The translations under genes and the position numbers were made by a program. Positions 34,465 through 45,963 of a stretch of 64,000 bases of DNA are shown here, one piece after another (the first letter of the stretch is position 1; each line of letters starts with the position of its first letter). The stretch is from Emmonsiellopsis sp. PD_33 (taxonomy: Eukaryota > Ascomycota > Eurotiomycetes > Onygenales > Ajellomycetaceae). The notes beneath the pieces were generated by a model. That model was not told the origin of the DNA. It searched no databases and saw only the letters and a list, made by a program, of their open reading frames with translations. The stretch lies in contig JANTQF010000170.1 in the NCBI GenBank assembly GCA_032988165.1, positions 1 through 64,000 of the forward strand. Reading direction: 5' to 3'.

Positions 34465-37400
34465 ATCAATAGCAGAGGCATGGGACGGTAAATATTCGTG
34501 GGTGTATTTTCGATGTCTGACAAATTCTTAGTTATAGATTAACAGGAAAATTATATCCTAGTTTAATCTGTACAATTTCAATATTGTGTCGAGTTTCTGA
34601 GGCTTATCGATATCCATCCGCTTGGTCGGGCCTACACTATTCAAATACAATTTCTTCAAGTCCTCAGAAGCAGGTTCGCAGCCCAACCTCGCCAATTCCT
34701 CCCTCACTAAATTTTATTCTACGCGCAAAGTTGCATTGCATTACAAAAACCAGCCACTCACTGAAAAGCATTGAACCGATTGGAGACGAACTCGCCTCTA
34801 TGGTGTGCCACGAAACCAAGAAGGCAGCTCCTATCACACTCGCCGAGAGTGTTGGATCATTCCTAGGGTTGCCCTTCATTCAAACATCTGCGTGGCCTGT
34901 CAACGACCGGCTTCGGTCCATTCTAACATTATTCAGCTTATTTCCAAGTTGCCATGCCTTCCCGGTGCCAATACCATACCTTTACAGTTTCTCATTCCTG
35001 TCCCCCGTTATAGCTATGAAGTGGGCTTGAAGCCGTCAAGCTTCTCCCTATAGCGATGGAATCTCGCAGTCTCATCAACACCCCGACTTGATACGATTAC
35101 ACTAGGAATAAATGAAGTCTGAGATCGCGCGAGGCAAATAGTTTGTGCAACAACGAGGGTTTCCGTTGATATCAACAGATATCGACAGGTCATCTAGACG
35201 CGCAATAGATATCATTAAGCTGACACTTGTCCCCGCCAATTTGGTCCGTTCGGATGCTAGCTTGGAGCTGACAGGCTCCAGCTCAAACTGCAGGGGAGAT
35301 ATTGGCCACCATGGATTATGGTCGAGGTCCATCACCCAAGCATCCAGCACGGGGCGAGAATATTGAAACATATGCCTCGCAGAAGTCATTTGCTGCGCCT
35401 GGACAATCAATACCTGTTTTGACGCCTCATTACTGACTGACTTGATTAGGTGTTAGAGCTCATCAACAACTAAAAAGCTGGGCATCGGCATGTGCGCAGG
35501 AACTGTATGGCTCCGTGGACAAGCGATATGCTGGCTACTAGAGTCTTCCAATGGCCATTTGCGAACGGACACCATCGTGCAACGATGCTAGACAACTGCG
35601 GGCTTCTGTTTCGTATTTTCTTTTGGATGGTATAGATGCCGGAACAGAAAAAGAACCGGACTGAAAAAAAGGAATAAAAGATCTCGCCAGCATTTTGATT
35701 GCTCGTACCAGAAAATGGAATCAATCGCTTAAAGGGGGGGCGGAAGAGGGGTTAACATAGGCCTGATCGCCAAAAGATTTCTATCTCCCTCCACCAAAGG
35801 CAAAAATACTTCCTAACATTAAACCTTCTCCAAGCACAACAGAGCAAATCATTACCCCCCTTTCACTGCAAAGATTGCCACGCATCGTTGAATCCTGGGC
35901 TAATGCAACCTATATCAATCCGTGAATGAAATATTGCTCTGGATCAATTTCAATGCCTTTGCGCGATTCATCATTTTTAACTTCTTTGCACTTGCCTACT
36001 ACAGAATAGTCGTGGGGCTAGGGGGCGGCTATCGGGTTACGTTTTACTAATTGATAGCCGACTGGGTGCGAATATTGGTTATGATTCGCGCGATCCAGGA
36101 GTTCTGGCGGATTCCTATTTTTCGTCGAGATCTGATAGGGCGGTCGACCACATGGCCAAGCTATGGACTGTTACAAATGCCGAGAATGGGGGAAATAAAA
36201 AGCAATGACCATTATTAGATTGTATTAGTCTAGTCTCTACTCAGGCAGATAGAGTGAGTTGCTGAAGTAAATGATGCCGTTACCAGAATAGTTCATAGAC
36301 ATTCAAGGCGGGGAGGGATAGATAACGCCGGAGCCTTTTTTGAAATGGCCCAGCCGGAGTTATATATAGAGTGCTCTGATGGATTATTCCTACAGAAGAT
36401 GCCATCCCTTTCATCAAAATTTACTTCTAACAAAGGCAAACTTGTGGAAATGGGCCCAATACCGAGTTTCCATTCGTTCCTAGACACATCCATCCTCATC
36501 TTCGCAGCCTAAACACTCCTAGAATGTAAACATATCGAAAGAGTACTTGAAACCGACCGGGTTTCCCCGAAGCTCGGAGCTTAGAATGCCGGTGAACGTG
36601 TGGGGTAAATCAGCGGGCCAAATGAAAGTGTATAAGACAGGTCTATGTGGAAATGGACCATGGTAAAGATTTCCCCAAATTATGCCAGCTGCGACCCATG
36701 GAGGTACTGGCGGTACTGGCGGCTTGAGATAAAGATGCATGACGGGTGGCTCCCCTCACAACAGCCTCGTTTTGCACCCGACACACCCAAGATATCGATG
36801 TGAGGTAAATGGCTGGAACTTGGTTTTTGTCCCCGAAAAGGAGACGTCCCTCTCATTGTTAGCCATACATCAATGCTGCGCCCGGGAGCCTAGATGCTGT
36901 GATTCAATACTCGACCGAACAGAAGAGATGTGGTTGGAGTAACATGTAGGTTGTGTGTGTGACTGGAACACACTGGTTCCATGGGTCGTCGACAGATAGG
37001 ACTAACTAAAGGTAGAAGAAATCCCCTCTGTTGGCATAACAAGCTGGGTGAGCCGCGTAACCGGATTCGGTTTATTATGTGATCCCGCAATTGACGCGCA
37101 AATTAGTTGGGATATTGATTTGGGCTGTCGCCATCTGCGGGGAGCTCTAGAAGCTTCATGTTCTACGCCCCTTGTTGACACACATCCGCAGTCGTAAAAT
37201 AAAACGTATTTATCTGCCCGACAGGGCTTATGCCACTTCAAACGTGGATTCATAGGTGGAGGTAAGATGATTGTCCAGCCTTACGGCGTAACATCTTTCA
37301 TGCTGTGGACATGTAGCTTTATAGCTGTTGGTTAGGTAGCTGTGCGCCTCATCTCGGACTCTCGGCAGCCTTCGCACTCGAAGAAATGACTTCAAGAAAC

Positions 37401-39403
37401 TCTCGATGTCTTGTAGTCACAAGGGCCACAGATGGGCCGGCCATGATTGGCGTCTCGAAACTTTGATGGCCAAGCACCTATGTTTGGGGCACAACTCAGT
37501 CGGGAGTCAAATATGCGATGATCCGCTCAAACTCCTTCCTTGATATTAGGTTCCCAACTCTCCGAGGAAGGCAGACTATATTATTGGCTTTCTCTTAAAT
37601 GATGGCGGGTAGACGCGGTTCAAATGACCTGCTTTGTTCACGCCAAAACGGAGCTAGAGGACTCACTGTGGCCATAAGCATGTTGTCAAACAGCTCAAGG
37701 TGGGGATTGGGCGGCTTGGGCAGCTAGAAAAGGAAGACCGATGGTCGTTTTTTCAGAAAGATTGTATACCCATCTCCAAGTCCACCAATATCCTCTTTTT
37801 CAGGAAGATTTAAACCTCGACCGGAAAGACGGCCGGTGTTGGGAACCTATTTTATGGCATAGGCTCCGGGCAGCATTGTGACAATAGGCTGGGTCACATT
37901 TTTGAATCCTGCTAGACGCGGGTCCCGGAAAATCCCTTAATGGCAGCCGTTTACCAACGTAGTGGCTGCAAAGGAAATCAAAAAAGGATAATGGCCGATG
38001 GTTGCGGACGACTAGTGAAACCAAGACCAAAACGGAAAAAGCGAGAAACATACTCCGTAATCATACGTCAAGAAGCGTAGAGGACGGACCGAATTTGGGC
38101 CGCTTGTAGATAACTGGCGAAACGTGTGCAATTCATCACACACTTTTGCCACTACAGGTTGAATGGAAGGAGAACATTTCAATAATACTGCTCCCTTAGA
38201 ATTTCCTTCGAACCTGTAGCTCGCAGAGAAAACAATCTGCTGGTCATGAGTTGCGACTTGGCATTCATGGTTATAATTCACCAACGATGCATTCCCACAT
38301 AGCCGCAAGATATTCAGAGCTGAACTTCCGTGGATAGATTCGTCTAGGATCTCGACAAGAAGATTTCGCTCAAGGCAGAGTCTTTGGCGCAACAGATAGA
38401 GAGTGGCGCGTGAATGAAAGCAGCTGGCGAGTTCGTTCAAAGTTAGCTCATGTAATAGTAGTTAGAAGTCATAATGTTCCAGTTTTAGAAAGGCCTTATT
38501 ATTCTGAACACACACCGTCTATCATAAAGGCGGCACAGTGGCTTACATAGAATAATAGCGTACCTTCTGGCATTGAGACTGACTCAGAATAAAACGCAAG
38601 CGCGGTTCCTATTGTAGGTTGATGCTGGAGTGTAATGTGTCACACCGTCGGCGGACAGGCTGGAGCTGGTGGTTTGAGATGAGGGGTTTCCGCTTCAGAT
38701 TTGTAAGGTAATAGCTATCAAATAGACGCCCTTGAATCAACATTATGGCGTTCCACGAGAGGCGGTTTCCTATCATCATAGGGATAATCCCTCGCCGTTT
38801 GTTCAAGTTTGATGCTGTTCGAGCGGGCAGAAGGTTGGATCACCTGACGCCCGTTTAACTAGTTATGTAATCATCCAGCCCCCTTTTTTTTCGGGCTAAT
38901 GACCAGACAGCATCGCGAACGGATCAACCATCGAACTGGCTAGATCAAAGTATTATTCTTGACAGCAGCCGCCACATTAAACGCAACAGAACTTTTCGCC
39001 TCACGATGGGGACGAGAAGGACAGCGAATTTCTTCTCGTAATGGCCTGGCCCCTTTCGCGTGGGTGACTGACGTGGAGAAAATGGGCTACTAATTTTTGC
39101 TTAGTGCCCATGCAATAATTTTGTGAATTATTAACTAACGACATGCCATGGACACTAAACTGAACCTCGGTTTACTAGTGTTTACATGAGAGTATTTTAC
39201 ACCTGCTCCCGGCTTAGTTTGGCGTGGAGATTTGATCCGAAACGCTATGGTTTGGAGGGTTTGGGTGCAAAAAGACAAGGAGACCCGAATTTAAAGAGCC
39301 CTCCAACGTTCTTTAATTTTGCACTGTGTCTCTCGCTCTCCGGCCACTGCCAGCAGCCATTTCCCAGCCGATCTCTGTGTTTGAGCACCAGCCTCTGGTC
39401 AAT
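34465..39403. other. 4.9-kb gene-free stretch
   Basis: No ORF here combines good length, splice signals and a recognisable domain. Frames at 34584-35030 (+) and 38012-38440 (-) are the longest and look accidental. The left part should be the upstream region of the SAM-HMG gene. I see no tandem repeats or transposon ends. Confidence 0.45.
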
Positions 39404-39983
39404 ATGCAATTCTTATCTACTTTGGTTATGTTCCTGACCGCGACGTTTTTCGTCGCGGCCGAGGACACGCCATCTTATCAAGCCGACCTTGACAAGCTCA
39501 AGGAGCAAGTGTACGTCCAGATGCCTCGAATTGTGCATAATAGAAATAGAAGGTGTAGCTAAATTTTTCGATAGAAAATCCCTGGAGCAACTGCTGCCAT
39601 CGAACATGCCAACCATCACATCAGCGGGAAGAGCAGAATATCCCGCAGTCTTCAAAAAACTCGACGACCCTCCCGAATCCCTCATCCAGATCCTCGCCAC
39701 CGCGATTCCGAAAACTGCCTTCCAGAGCCTCGTCAGAGCAGAGGGACGAAGCAAGCTTGCCAGCGAGTTCCAGGCTGGTAACACCCCGGCTTGGTACGAA
39801 AATTTGCCATCGCCTGTGAAGAGTTACTTTTCCCATATCAAGATCCAACAAACGGCTACCGATATGCCAGTCAACGGAAAGGGAACGTCGACATCTTCGG
39901 GCCTTGCTGCGAAACCCACTGGAGTCGTTGCAGGCGGGCTTGCGGTCGCGGCAGGTGTTTTGGGACTGGCTGTTGCGCTTTAG
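39404..39983 (+). CDS. small secreted, probably GPI-anchored protein
   Basis: Exons 39404-39510 and 39575-39983 (donor GTACGT, acceptor GATAG) give 171 residues. The first 20 residues (MQFLSTLVMFLTATFFVAAE) are a classic signal peptide, probably cut near VAA|ED. The mature part is hydrophilic and helical, has no cysteine, and ends with a Ser/Thr-rich stretch (NGKGTSTSSG) followed by a hydrophobic tail (GVVAGGLAVAAGVLGLAVAL) with no residues after it, the layout of a GPI-attachment signal. It would then be a plasma-membrane or wall protein and, by inference, a client of the GWT1 pathway. I do not recognise a domain. An ATG at 39326 in the same frame would bury the signal peptide and is rejected. 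Confidence 0.75.
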
Positions 39984-42206
39984 TCTAACAATTGGGAAGA
40001 AATGTTCTACAGTTTGGGGGGGGGGGACGAGGGCGTGCGGTTGGGACTGTGTGCATGGCATTTGGTTGGATGGGATTAAACACGATATGATTGGAATTGC
40101 TACTGTCAGGCAGAATTGCATGTACCTAAGCCTACAAAATATATGATGATGCTCCGATCTGGAGGGCATTTGGATGACAGCCACCGATGCAATGCAGACA
40201 AACGGCTCGTCACATTCAAGTTTCCATAAATACCCTGGAGAAGCCGATGATTTTCCTGCTTTACTATCGGCCGTAGACAAGGTTCATATCCATGGATTGC
40301 GGGCTGACGAGGCTCACCAGAGGAAAGCAGCACAAGACGTCCCGGCCAACCCTTGGAAGAAACAAGCGGTCGTCAAAAGAAGCTTGAATACAAGCGGGGA
40401 CAGGATTACACAGTCTCCACAACCAATACGCTGCCCCACATACCTATGTTTGTTCTCGTAACGAATTGGTATTTGATATGCGGGGAAAGACAAATAAACT
40501 TCAGGAACCGGGGCTCAGCCCTGGCATGAATGACTCAGTGCGTATGCGGGGTAAGCTTTAAATTACTAGCGCGTGCACGGTCCAGCTAGTAGCCCGAGGT
40601 GCCCGCCGAGGCTGCCCTCAGCCCCTCCTGTTGGGGTCTCCAGTATCAGGTGAATTGAGCCTCTCAGGGAAGACAATTGCAGTCGCCTTTGGCACGATGG
40701 GCCAGGCTTCGACATCATGGAGTGGAGTTTGTTTATTTGTGGAATAGCGGGACTGTATCGCGAAGGATCACAACTTGTTGAGGTGGAGAAGGGATGCCGA
40801 TATGACATCAGCGCCCGGCCCGTAATCGACAGGGCCTAGCGATTTGATTGGCGGCTTCTTGTGCCTTCGGTTCACATGTAATCTCCATCCTCGGCTATCT
40901 TGCCGCTAGCTCGGTAGCCGCATCTTAGCGGCATGGAGATCAGCTCAACATCCAACCCTCCGCAAGGGACAGCTGAGCATCGCTGGGTTTCCGATTGTTG
41001 TCTGTGGAGGCAATTTTAGTCTCCTCCTCCTCCTCCACATTGATGTCTCACTTTCTTCCTCCGTTTTGGCTTGGGAGATGTGAACCAACAACCAACGACC
41101 CTGCTCTCCTTCCACTGGGCACTACTTCATGTGGTGGGTTTTCTAGCGGCACCCGGTGTGGTGCCATCTACCGCGTTATTTTTGGGTGCTTGAAAATGCA
41201 GAAGGAGTTAATCATCCAGGTCGAATCGTTGGATGGCGTATTGGTTTACTTTGATAGCGATGTACTCCTAGATCATCCTCTCATCGAAATTTTTGACAAA
41301 CGAGAGGTCTTAATGGCAGTATCAAAGTTACACCTTGGAACTAGAGTTGATACTTAGGCATAGTTAGCACCTCTGTCTGGTGGTGAAATTTTCCAATCTT
41401 TTACGTTGATACGGCGCCATAATAAGTTTCTCCACAAGTATATTATTGACAGGGATTCCAAGATTTCCCCAGTTCTCCCACTCCGCTTCCAGCACTGTTT
41501 CCACGCCATGCAACCTTGGAGGACTCTGACAACTCTCATTGATGGGCTCCCTAGAAGATATGGAGAAGATATTCTCCCCAGTGTTTTGATCTCCAGCTGG
41601 ACTCTTTTTGTTTCTTCGAACCCAATCCAACCCCATAATTCAACATCATCGCAAAGACGAATCTATCGAATAAATAAATATTGTAATCCCCCATCTTGTC
41701 ACAGTTGCCAGGCCCAGGCCATCTGCTTCAAAAGGCCGAGCTCCATCTTACCGCGTGTTAGCCCCTTGGCAAACTAGTTATCTCTCGTCTGCATTCCCAG
41801 CTGGTTGTTTCTCCCACCCAACCGAACCCCACGGGGGATTCGCTGTACTAGTACAGACTACGGCTTACCGACATGAGAAACAAATGCGGAGTTTAAGTCC
41901 ATAATATTTGTTTTGCCAGCTTATTACAGCTAAATTAATGGATTCACATGTCCTTCATTTCTAGAATAGGAAAGGTTCCCTCGGTTTCGAAGACCTTAGC
42001 CGTACCGTGTTTACAACCAGGAAAGCTCTGCTCCATGGTGCACTGAAATATAAGCAGGGCGCAAGCCTGCAAATGAGAACTTCTTCCTCCCCCAGTTTCT
42101 CTCTTCGATTGTCCCATCCAACAAGCCCAATCCCTTCCAGAAAGCTCCCAGCTGATCCCCTTTGAACCGTCGAGGAAACAAAAAAACTCCATCCACTCTC
42201 GCCAAA
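39984..42206. other. spacer between the two secreted-protein genes
   Basis: About 2.2 kb with no supported gene. A 9-G run follows the first gene at about 40017-40026. Frames at 40566-40808 (-), 40995-41357 (+) and 41406-41777 (+) have no signal peptide, domain or supporting neighbours. Confidence 0.45.
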
Positions 42207-42683
42207 ATGCAGTTCTTCAAGTATCTATTTTTCATTATCCTGCCAGTTGTGGCGCTCTCGATGCCTGCCGCGCAGCCAGAGCCAAAGTTTGACCTCGCCT
42301 CTTTGGGCCCCCTGCTCAATTCTCGCGCAGATATCGGTGGTCTGCTTGATGGTCTCCTTGGATCTCTCGACGGCATCAAGAAGCTCCTCTCCGAAGAATC
42401 TATCAACAACATCAACATTGTCCTCTCGAATGCTGCCAAACTGCTCGATGACGATGGAACCAAGAAGCTCAAGACTGTTGTGACCAATGCCAACAATCTC
42501 CTCACTGCCGACCTTGTTAAGACCCTGAACGGCCTGTTCAAGGATATTGCTCCCGTATGTTTATAATTTTTTATCAAAACTGAAAGATTGGTTTCGTTTG
42601 CAAAAAGCTAACACTATAAATTATAGTTGATCCAAGCCGTTGTCAAGGTCATCTCTATGCTCGTTTCGTCTCTTCTCGGATAG
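42207..42683 (+). CDS. small secreted cysteine-free helical protein
   Basis: Exons 42207-42554 and 42627-42683 (donor GTATGT, acceptor TTATAG, phase 0) give 134 residues. A signal peptide (MQFFKYLFFIILPVVALS) is followed by a short Pro/Glu stretch and then about 100 residues of Leu/Ile/Asn/Lys-rich amphipathic helix (GGLLDGLLGSLDGIKKLL, later NNINIVLSNAAKLL), ending hydrophobic (VVKVISMLVSSLLG). There is no cysteine. The hydrophobic end has no preceding Ser/Gly-rich cleavage site of the usual kind, so secretion with membrane or surface association seems likelier than a GPI anchor. The family is unknown to me. The Leu-Gly-Asp style recalls the repeat tail of the protein at 48272-50001. A transposon is inserted about 480 bp downstream. 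Confidence 0.75.
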
Positions 42684-43159
42684 AGAGCCCAAGAGAGCAT
42701 TTCCTTCTATCTTGTGGGCAGATTAGCTCCATGATGAACGACTGCGATGGAACGATTTAATGGGGACCCATCCCTGCTAACGAGGGGTTTTGGGTGAATT
42801 GCATTGGGGCTGGGCAGGGGCAGGAAGGGATTATGTGGATTGCATGGACATGGATATCGCATCATAAAATCAACTGGATTTTTTTACTGTATCTAAATAA
42901 GTCAAGCTCAGGGATACTCACTATTGGTACATGGAACAATATCAGTGCATATCACTCACTGGTCGTATATCGCTAGATATAACCACTCAGAGATTCAATA
43001 TACTGTCCAATTATTTAGTGCTGCTAATTCCGTTGTTCAGAAATTGCGTTGGGTCTCCTGATCCAGAATTTGCAGTACCACAGCCCCTCCTGCGGATTTT
43101 CCCATTGAATGTAGATAGCGAAGTCCCTCATCCCCCCATCCCCCCGGAATTCCCGCCTG
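42684..43159. other. 3' flank of the secreted-protein gene up to the transposon
   Basis: Short non-coding interval holding the 3' end of the preceding gene and the left flank of the inserted element. No gene is seen. Confidence 0.5.
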
Positions 43160-43169
43160 ATTGGGTCAG
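43160..43169. repeat. left target-site duplication
   Basis: ATTGGGTCAG, repeated perfectly and in the same orientation at 44540-44549, directly outside the inverted arms of the element. A 10-bp duplication points to a Mutator-like insertion. Confidence 0.8.
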
Positions 43170-43470
43170 CGTGTGATAATGACCGGGACAACTTGGCTAA
43201 TGACCGGGAAAAAAAACAACTAAATTGAAAAAAGCATAGCATGTACATAGCTCTTACATAGAAATTCCTTAGTGTCAAAATGGCTGCCCTGTGCATTAAC
43301 TCCACTTACAGGCTCTTACCCACCACACTGTTATGCTTATTCATTACTTAGTCATCCTATATCATGTTATATACTGTTTTAATTGGATTTTATTGGTGAA
43401 TCTAAATTTAAAATTAGATTTTAAGAATATTAGATATTTAAAGCATTATAATAAAAATAAACTTATATTA
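43170..43470 (+). repeat. left terminal inverted arm
   Basis: Contains two copies of AATGACCGGGA 21 bp apart near the outer end (43178-43188 and 43199-43209), then GAAAAAAGCATAG and, further in, ACTTAGTCATC and TTTTAATTGGATTTT, all matched in inverted orientation on the right. The doubled outer motif is a candidate transposase-binding site. Confidence 0.75.
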
Positions 43471-44230
43471 ATATATATTTTTTTCATAATTAGTATTAAA
43501 TTATATAATAAATGTTTATATAAAATTAAAATTAATTTTAATTCTACTATTTAAATATAATAATAGTTTCTAATATAACTTATAACTTATAAGTTATTTA
43601 AAATATTTATTAATTAAAATATAAAAAATATTTATTAAGATTAAATTATTATTAAAGTTAGCTATATTATATATAAATTTATAAAAATATTAACTTTATA
43701 ATATATATAGATTTAGTTGTATTATATTTAAAGTTATATTATTAAAAAACATTTAAAAGTTATATTTAATAATTTAATTTTTTATTTATTAAAATTAAAA
43801 TTAATATAAAGTATAAAATATAGAGCCTTTTAATTTATAAATTAATAATTTTAAAAATATTAAATTTTATAATTATAAATAGAAGTTTTTATTTTTTTGA
43901 AATTTTAAACTAAGCTTTTAATTTTAATTTAATTTTAAATATTATAAAGTATAAATCAATATTTTTATTTAGTTTAAACTATTTAGATTTATTATTAAAC
44001 TAAATTTTTTACTAAAAATATTAATTATATAATTTAAAATTAATTTAAAAATATAATATATCCCCTCATCTGTTTATTTTGCTCTTTTTAGTATAGTATT
44101 GAAAGAAGCTCTGCTATTTGCTGTAGAGGGTTTCTAGCCACTAAAAGTAGAGTAAATTACAGCTTTTTAGCCTATAAACAGCCCAGAAAAAAAGGCACTA
44201 AAAGGGGCAAAAAAAATGGACAAGGGGATA
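43471..44230. other. A+T-rich core of the transposon
   Basis: Almost only A and T up to about 44060, with GC near 5-10% in several lines, then a short more balanced segment (44061-44230) containing G runs. No coding capacity. Consistent with a decayed internal region. Confidence 0.6.
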
Positions 44231-44539
44231 ATGTTAAAAGTTTATTTTTATTATAACTATTTTGGTATTCAATACTTTTAAAATCTAATTTCATATTTGA
44301 ATTCACCAAAAAAATCCAATTAAAATGGTGTATAATATGATATTTGATGACTAAGTGAGCTTAGTCATCTTCCCCCTTTCTCCCTGGCTTTTGAAGTGGT
44401 GGTTGGGGTTGGCACATTTGGATACATGGTTTCACACACTAATTTCTATGTAATCCTATGTACACACTATGCTTTTTTCAACTTAGTCGTTTTTTTTTCC
44501 CGGTCATTAGCCAAGTTGTCCCGGTCATTATCAATCGCT
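44231..44539 (-). repeat. right terminal inverted arm
   Basis: Inverted counterpart of the left arm, with the same doubled AATGACCGGGA motif (read on the minus strand), the A run, GAAAAAAGCATAG and the inner TTTTAATTGGATTTT block. The middle of the two arms has diverged more than the ends. Confidence 0.75.
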
Positions 44540-44549
44540 ATTGGGTCAG
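44540..44549. repeat. right target-site duplication
   Basis: ATTGGGTCAG, identical to 43160-43169. Confidence 0.8.
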
Positions 44550-45963
44550 ATAAAAATATTACCGATAATCGGGACGCATAGACCCCCCGCCTCTCAACCT
44601 TCATCCCCCTCTCTCGTTCGTTGGGTTCGCGCCGGGTTGGCCCGGATGCCATGCATACTAGATTTCCCCAGACCACAGATCACATAACACACATGCCCTC
44701 CCAGTGACATATGCACCCCAGATCCATTTGACAGGGACCTGACTGGTATTCGAGCATTTGATTTGCTACTTTGATGGTAGCAATTGTCAGGATCCGTCCG
44801 ACTCGGGCATCTTATTCATTCCCGCCCCCCTCCTCCAAATAGATAACATAGCTCAGCCGGCCATCCTCGGCTTCACCCCCGGCATCTCGCAATAACTACT
44901 CTCTTCAATACTACTTGCTATATCTAATCACCAGAAAAAAAGGCCACGAGAGAACAAAAATTAAAAAAAGATCTCAAACATGATACAGAAACAATGCGCT
45001 ATGTCTCCCCTCAAAGTTCCGCAACAATGATTGGTTACCCCCACACGGGAAGTGGGGCTAGCGCGGCCCCCCTGCCAAGGCTCGGCTGTTAGCCGTGGTT
45101 GTATCGGCTTGTTCGGCTTGGCTGCCGACCCCACCGGCCAACCACCTGACATCCTCCCTCACCGCAACCACGGTTGCGATCTTTGGATGATGGGATGGAG
45201 GTTGCGTGAGGGGAGAGTTGGGGCGAGGAGTAGAGGGTCGAGCGGCGCGCACGGTCACAATTTGGAGAAAAAATGTTGGGCGCTGGAATAATCAGGAAGA
45301 CCAAAGAACAACTTGTGCCTACGGTCTTTTGGGTAACTACTAGTACCTAGTTGCCAGTAGTTTAAAATAAACGTTAGGTGTCAGATGACTGACAAAAACG
45401 TTGGGAAAGCGGAGGACTTTTGACTGCAAGCACGTTTCTGGTTTATCCAAAAATAGGAGCGGAGCAGGGAGTGAGGAAATACATGGACCATTCTTAAGCT
45501 ACTATTATGAATGCCATGATGCATCCTGTCCCATAGAGAAGAATCCTTTGAAAGGGGTGATAAATGATAAGAGCCTAATGTTTGTCCAGCGTGTATATGT
45601 CTGCAATTTTTATAGCAAAGAGAATGGAAGGCAAGAATTTAAAATAGAATAAAGAGTAAAATAATATAACATCCGTCGAAAGCTGACAGTTTCGTCTTCC
45701 CTCCCCCCTTTCATCGAACGGAAATCATTTGCCGCTCCCTCTCTCCAATTCTCTGTATAACCTAGCGGCAAAAGAGACACTGTGTGGACAAAGGAAACAC
45801 ATGAACACAAAAGAAATCAAATCCAAACTCGTAAAGAGCGTGATCGGGGTTATCAGTTAAAAGATGTGACAGAAAACATTTTTAAGCAATACAAACTCCC
45901 AAAATGGGCAAAATAAATAGGAAATATGCAGTAGAACGTCCAACGGCCTCCCACCTCGAAGGC
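44550..45963. other. spacer between the transposon and the MpaB-type gene
   Basis: About 1.4 kb with no supported gene. Short overlapping frames around 45030-45300 on both strands come from a G+C-richer patch. The right end should hold the 3'UTR of the minus-strand oxygenase gene. Confidence 0.45.

Larger units (their letters stand above)
43170..44539. mobile_element. non-autonomous Mutator-like DNA transposon with long inverted arms and A+T-rich core
   Basis: The 1,370-bp element is bounded by a perfect 10-bp direct repeat. Its ends are inverted copies of each other: on the left TGATAATGACCGGGACAACT starts at 43174, and its reverse complement lies near 44516-44535. Similarity continues inward for about 300 bp (left arm to about 43470, right arm from about 44231). 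The 760-bp core is roughly 90% A+T up to about 44060, then less extreme. No transposase frame survives; the only sizeable ORF is an A+T-rich artefact. Long inverted arms with a 9-10 bp duplication are characteristic of Mutator-like elements. The A+T bias may reflect repeat-induced point mutation, which is inference. Confidence 0.78.

Noticed and set aside
34584..35030. 148-codon plus-strand frame upstream of the SAM-HMG gene
   Set aside because: Unrecognised, overlapped by frames on both strands, and in a region dense with stops.
38012..38440. 142-codon minus-strand frame
   Set aside because: It contains plausible residues but no recognisable family or neighbouring exon with matching phase.
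43333..43554. 73-codon frame in the transposon
   Set aside because: Its Lys/Asn/Ile/Leu-only composition is what A+T-rich DNA gives by chance; no transposase motif.
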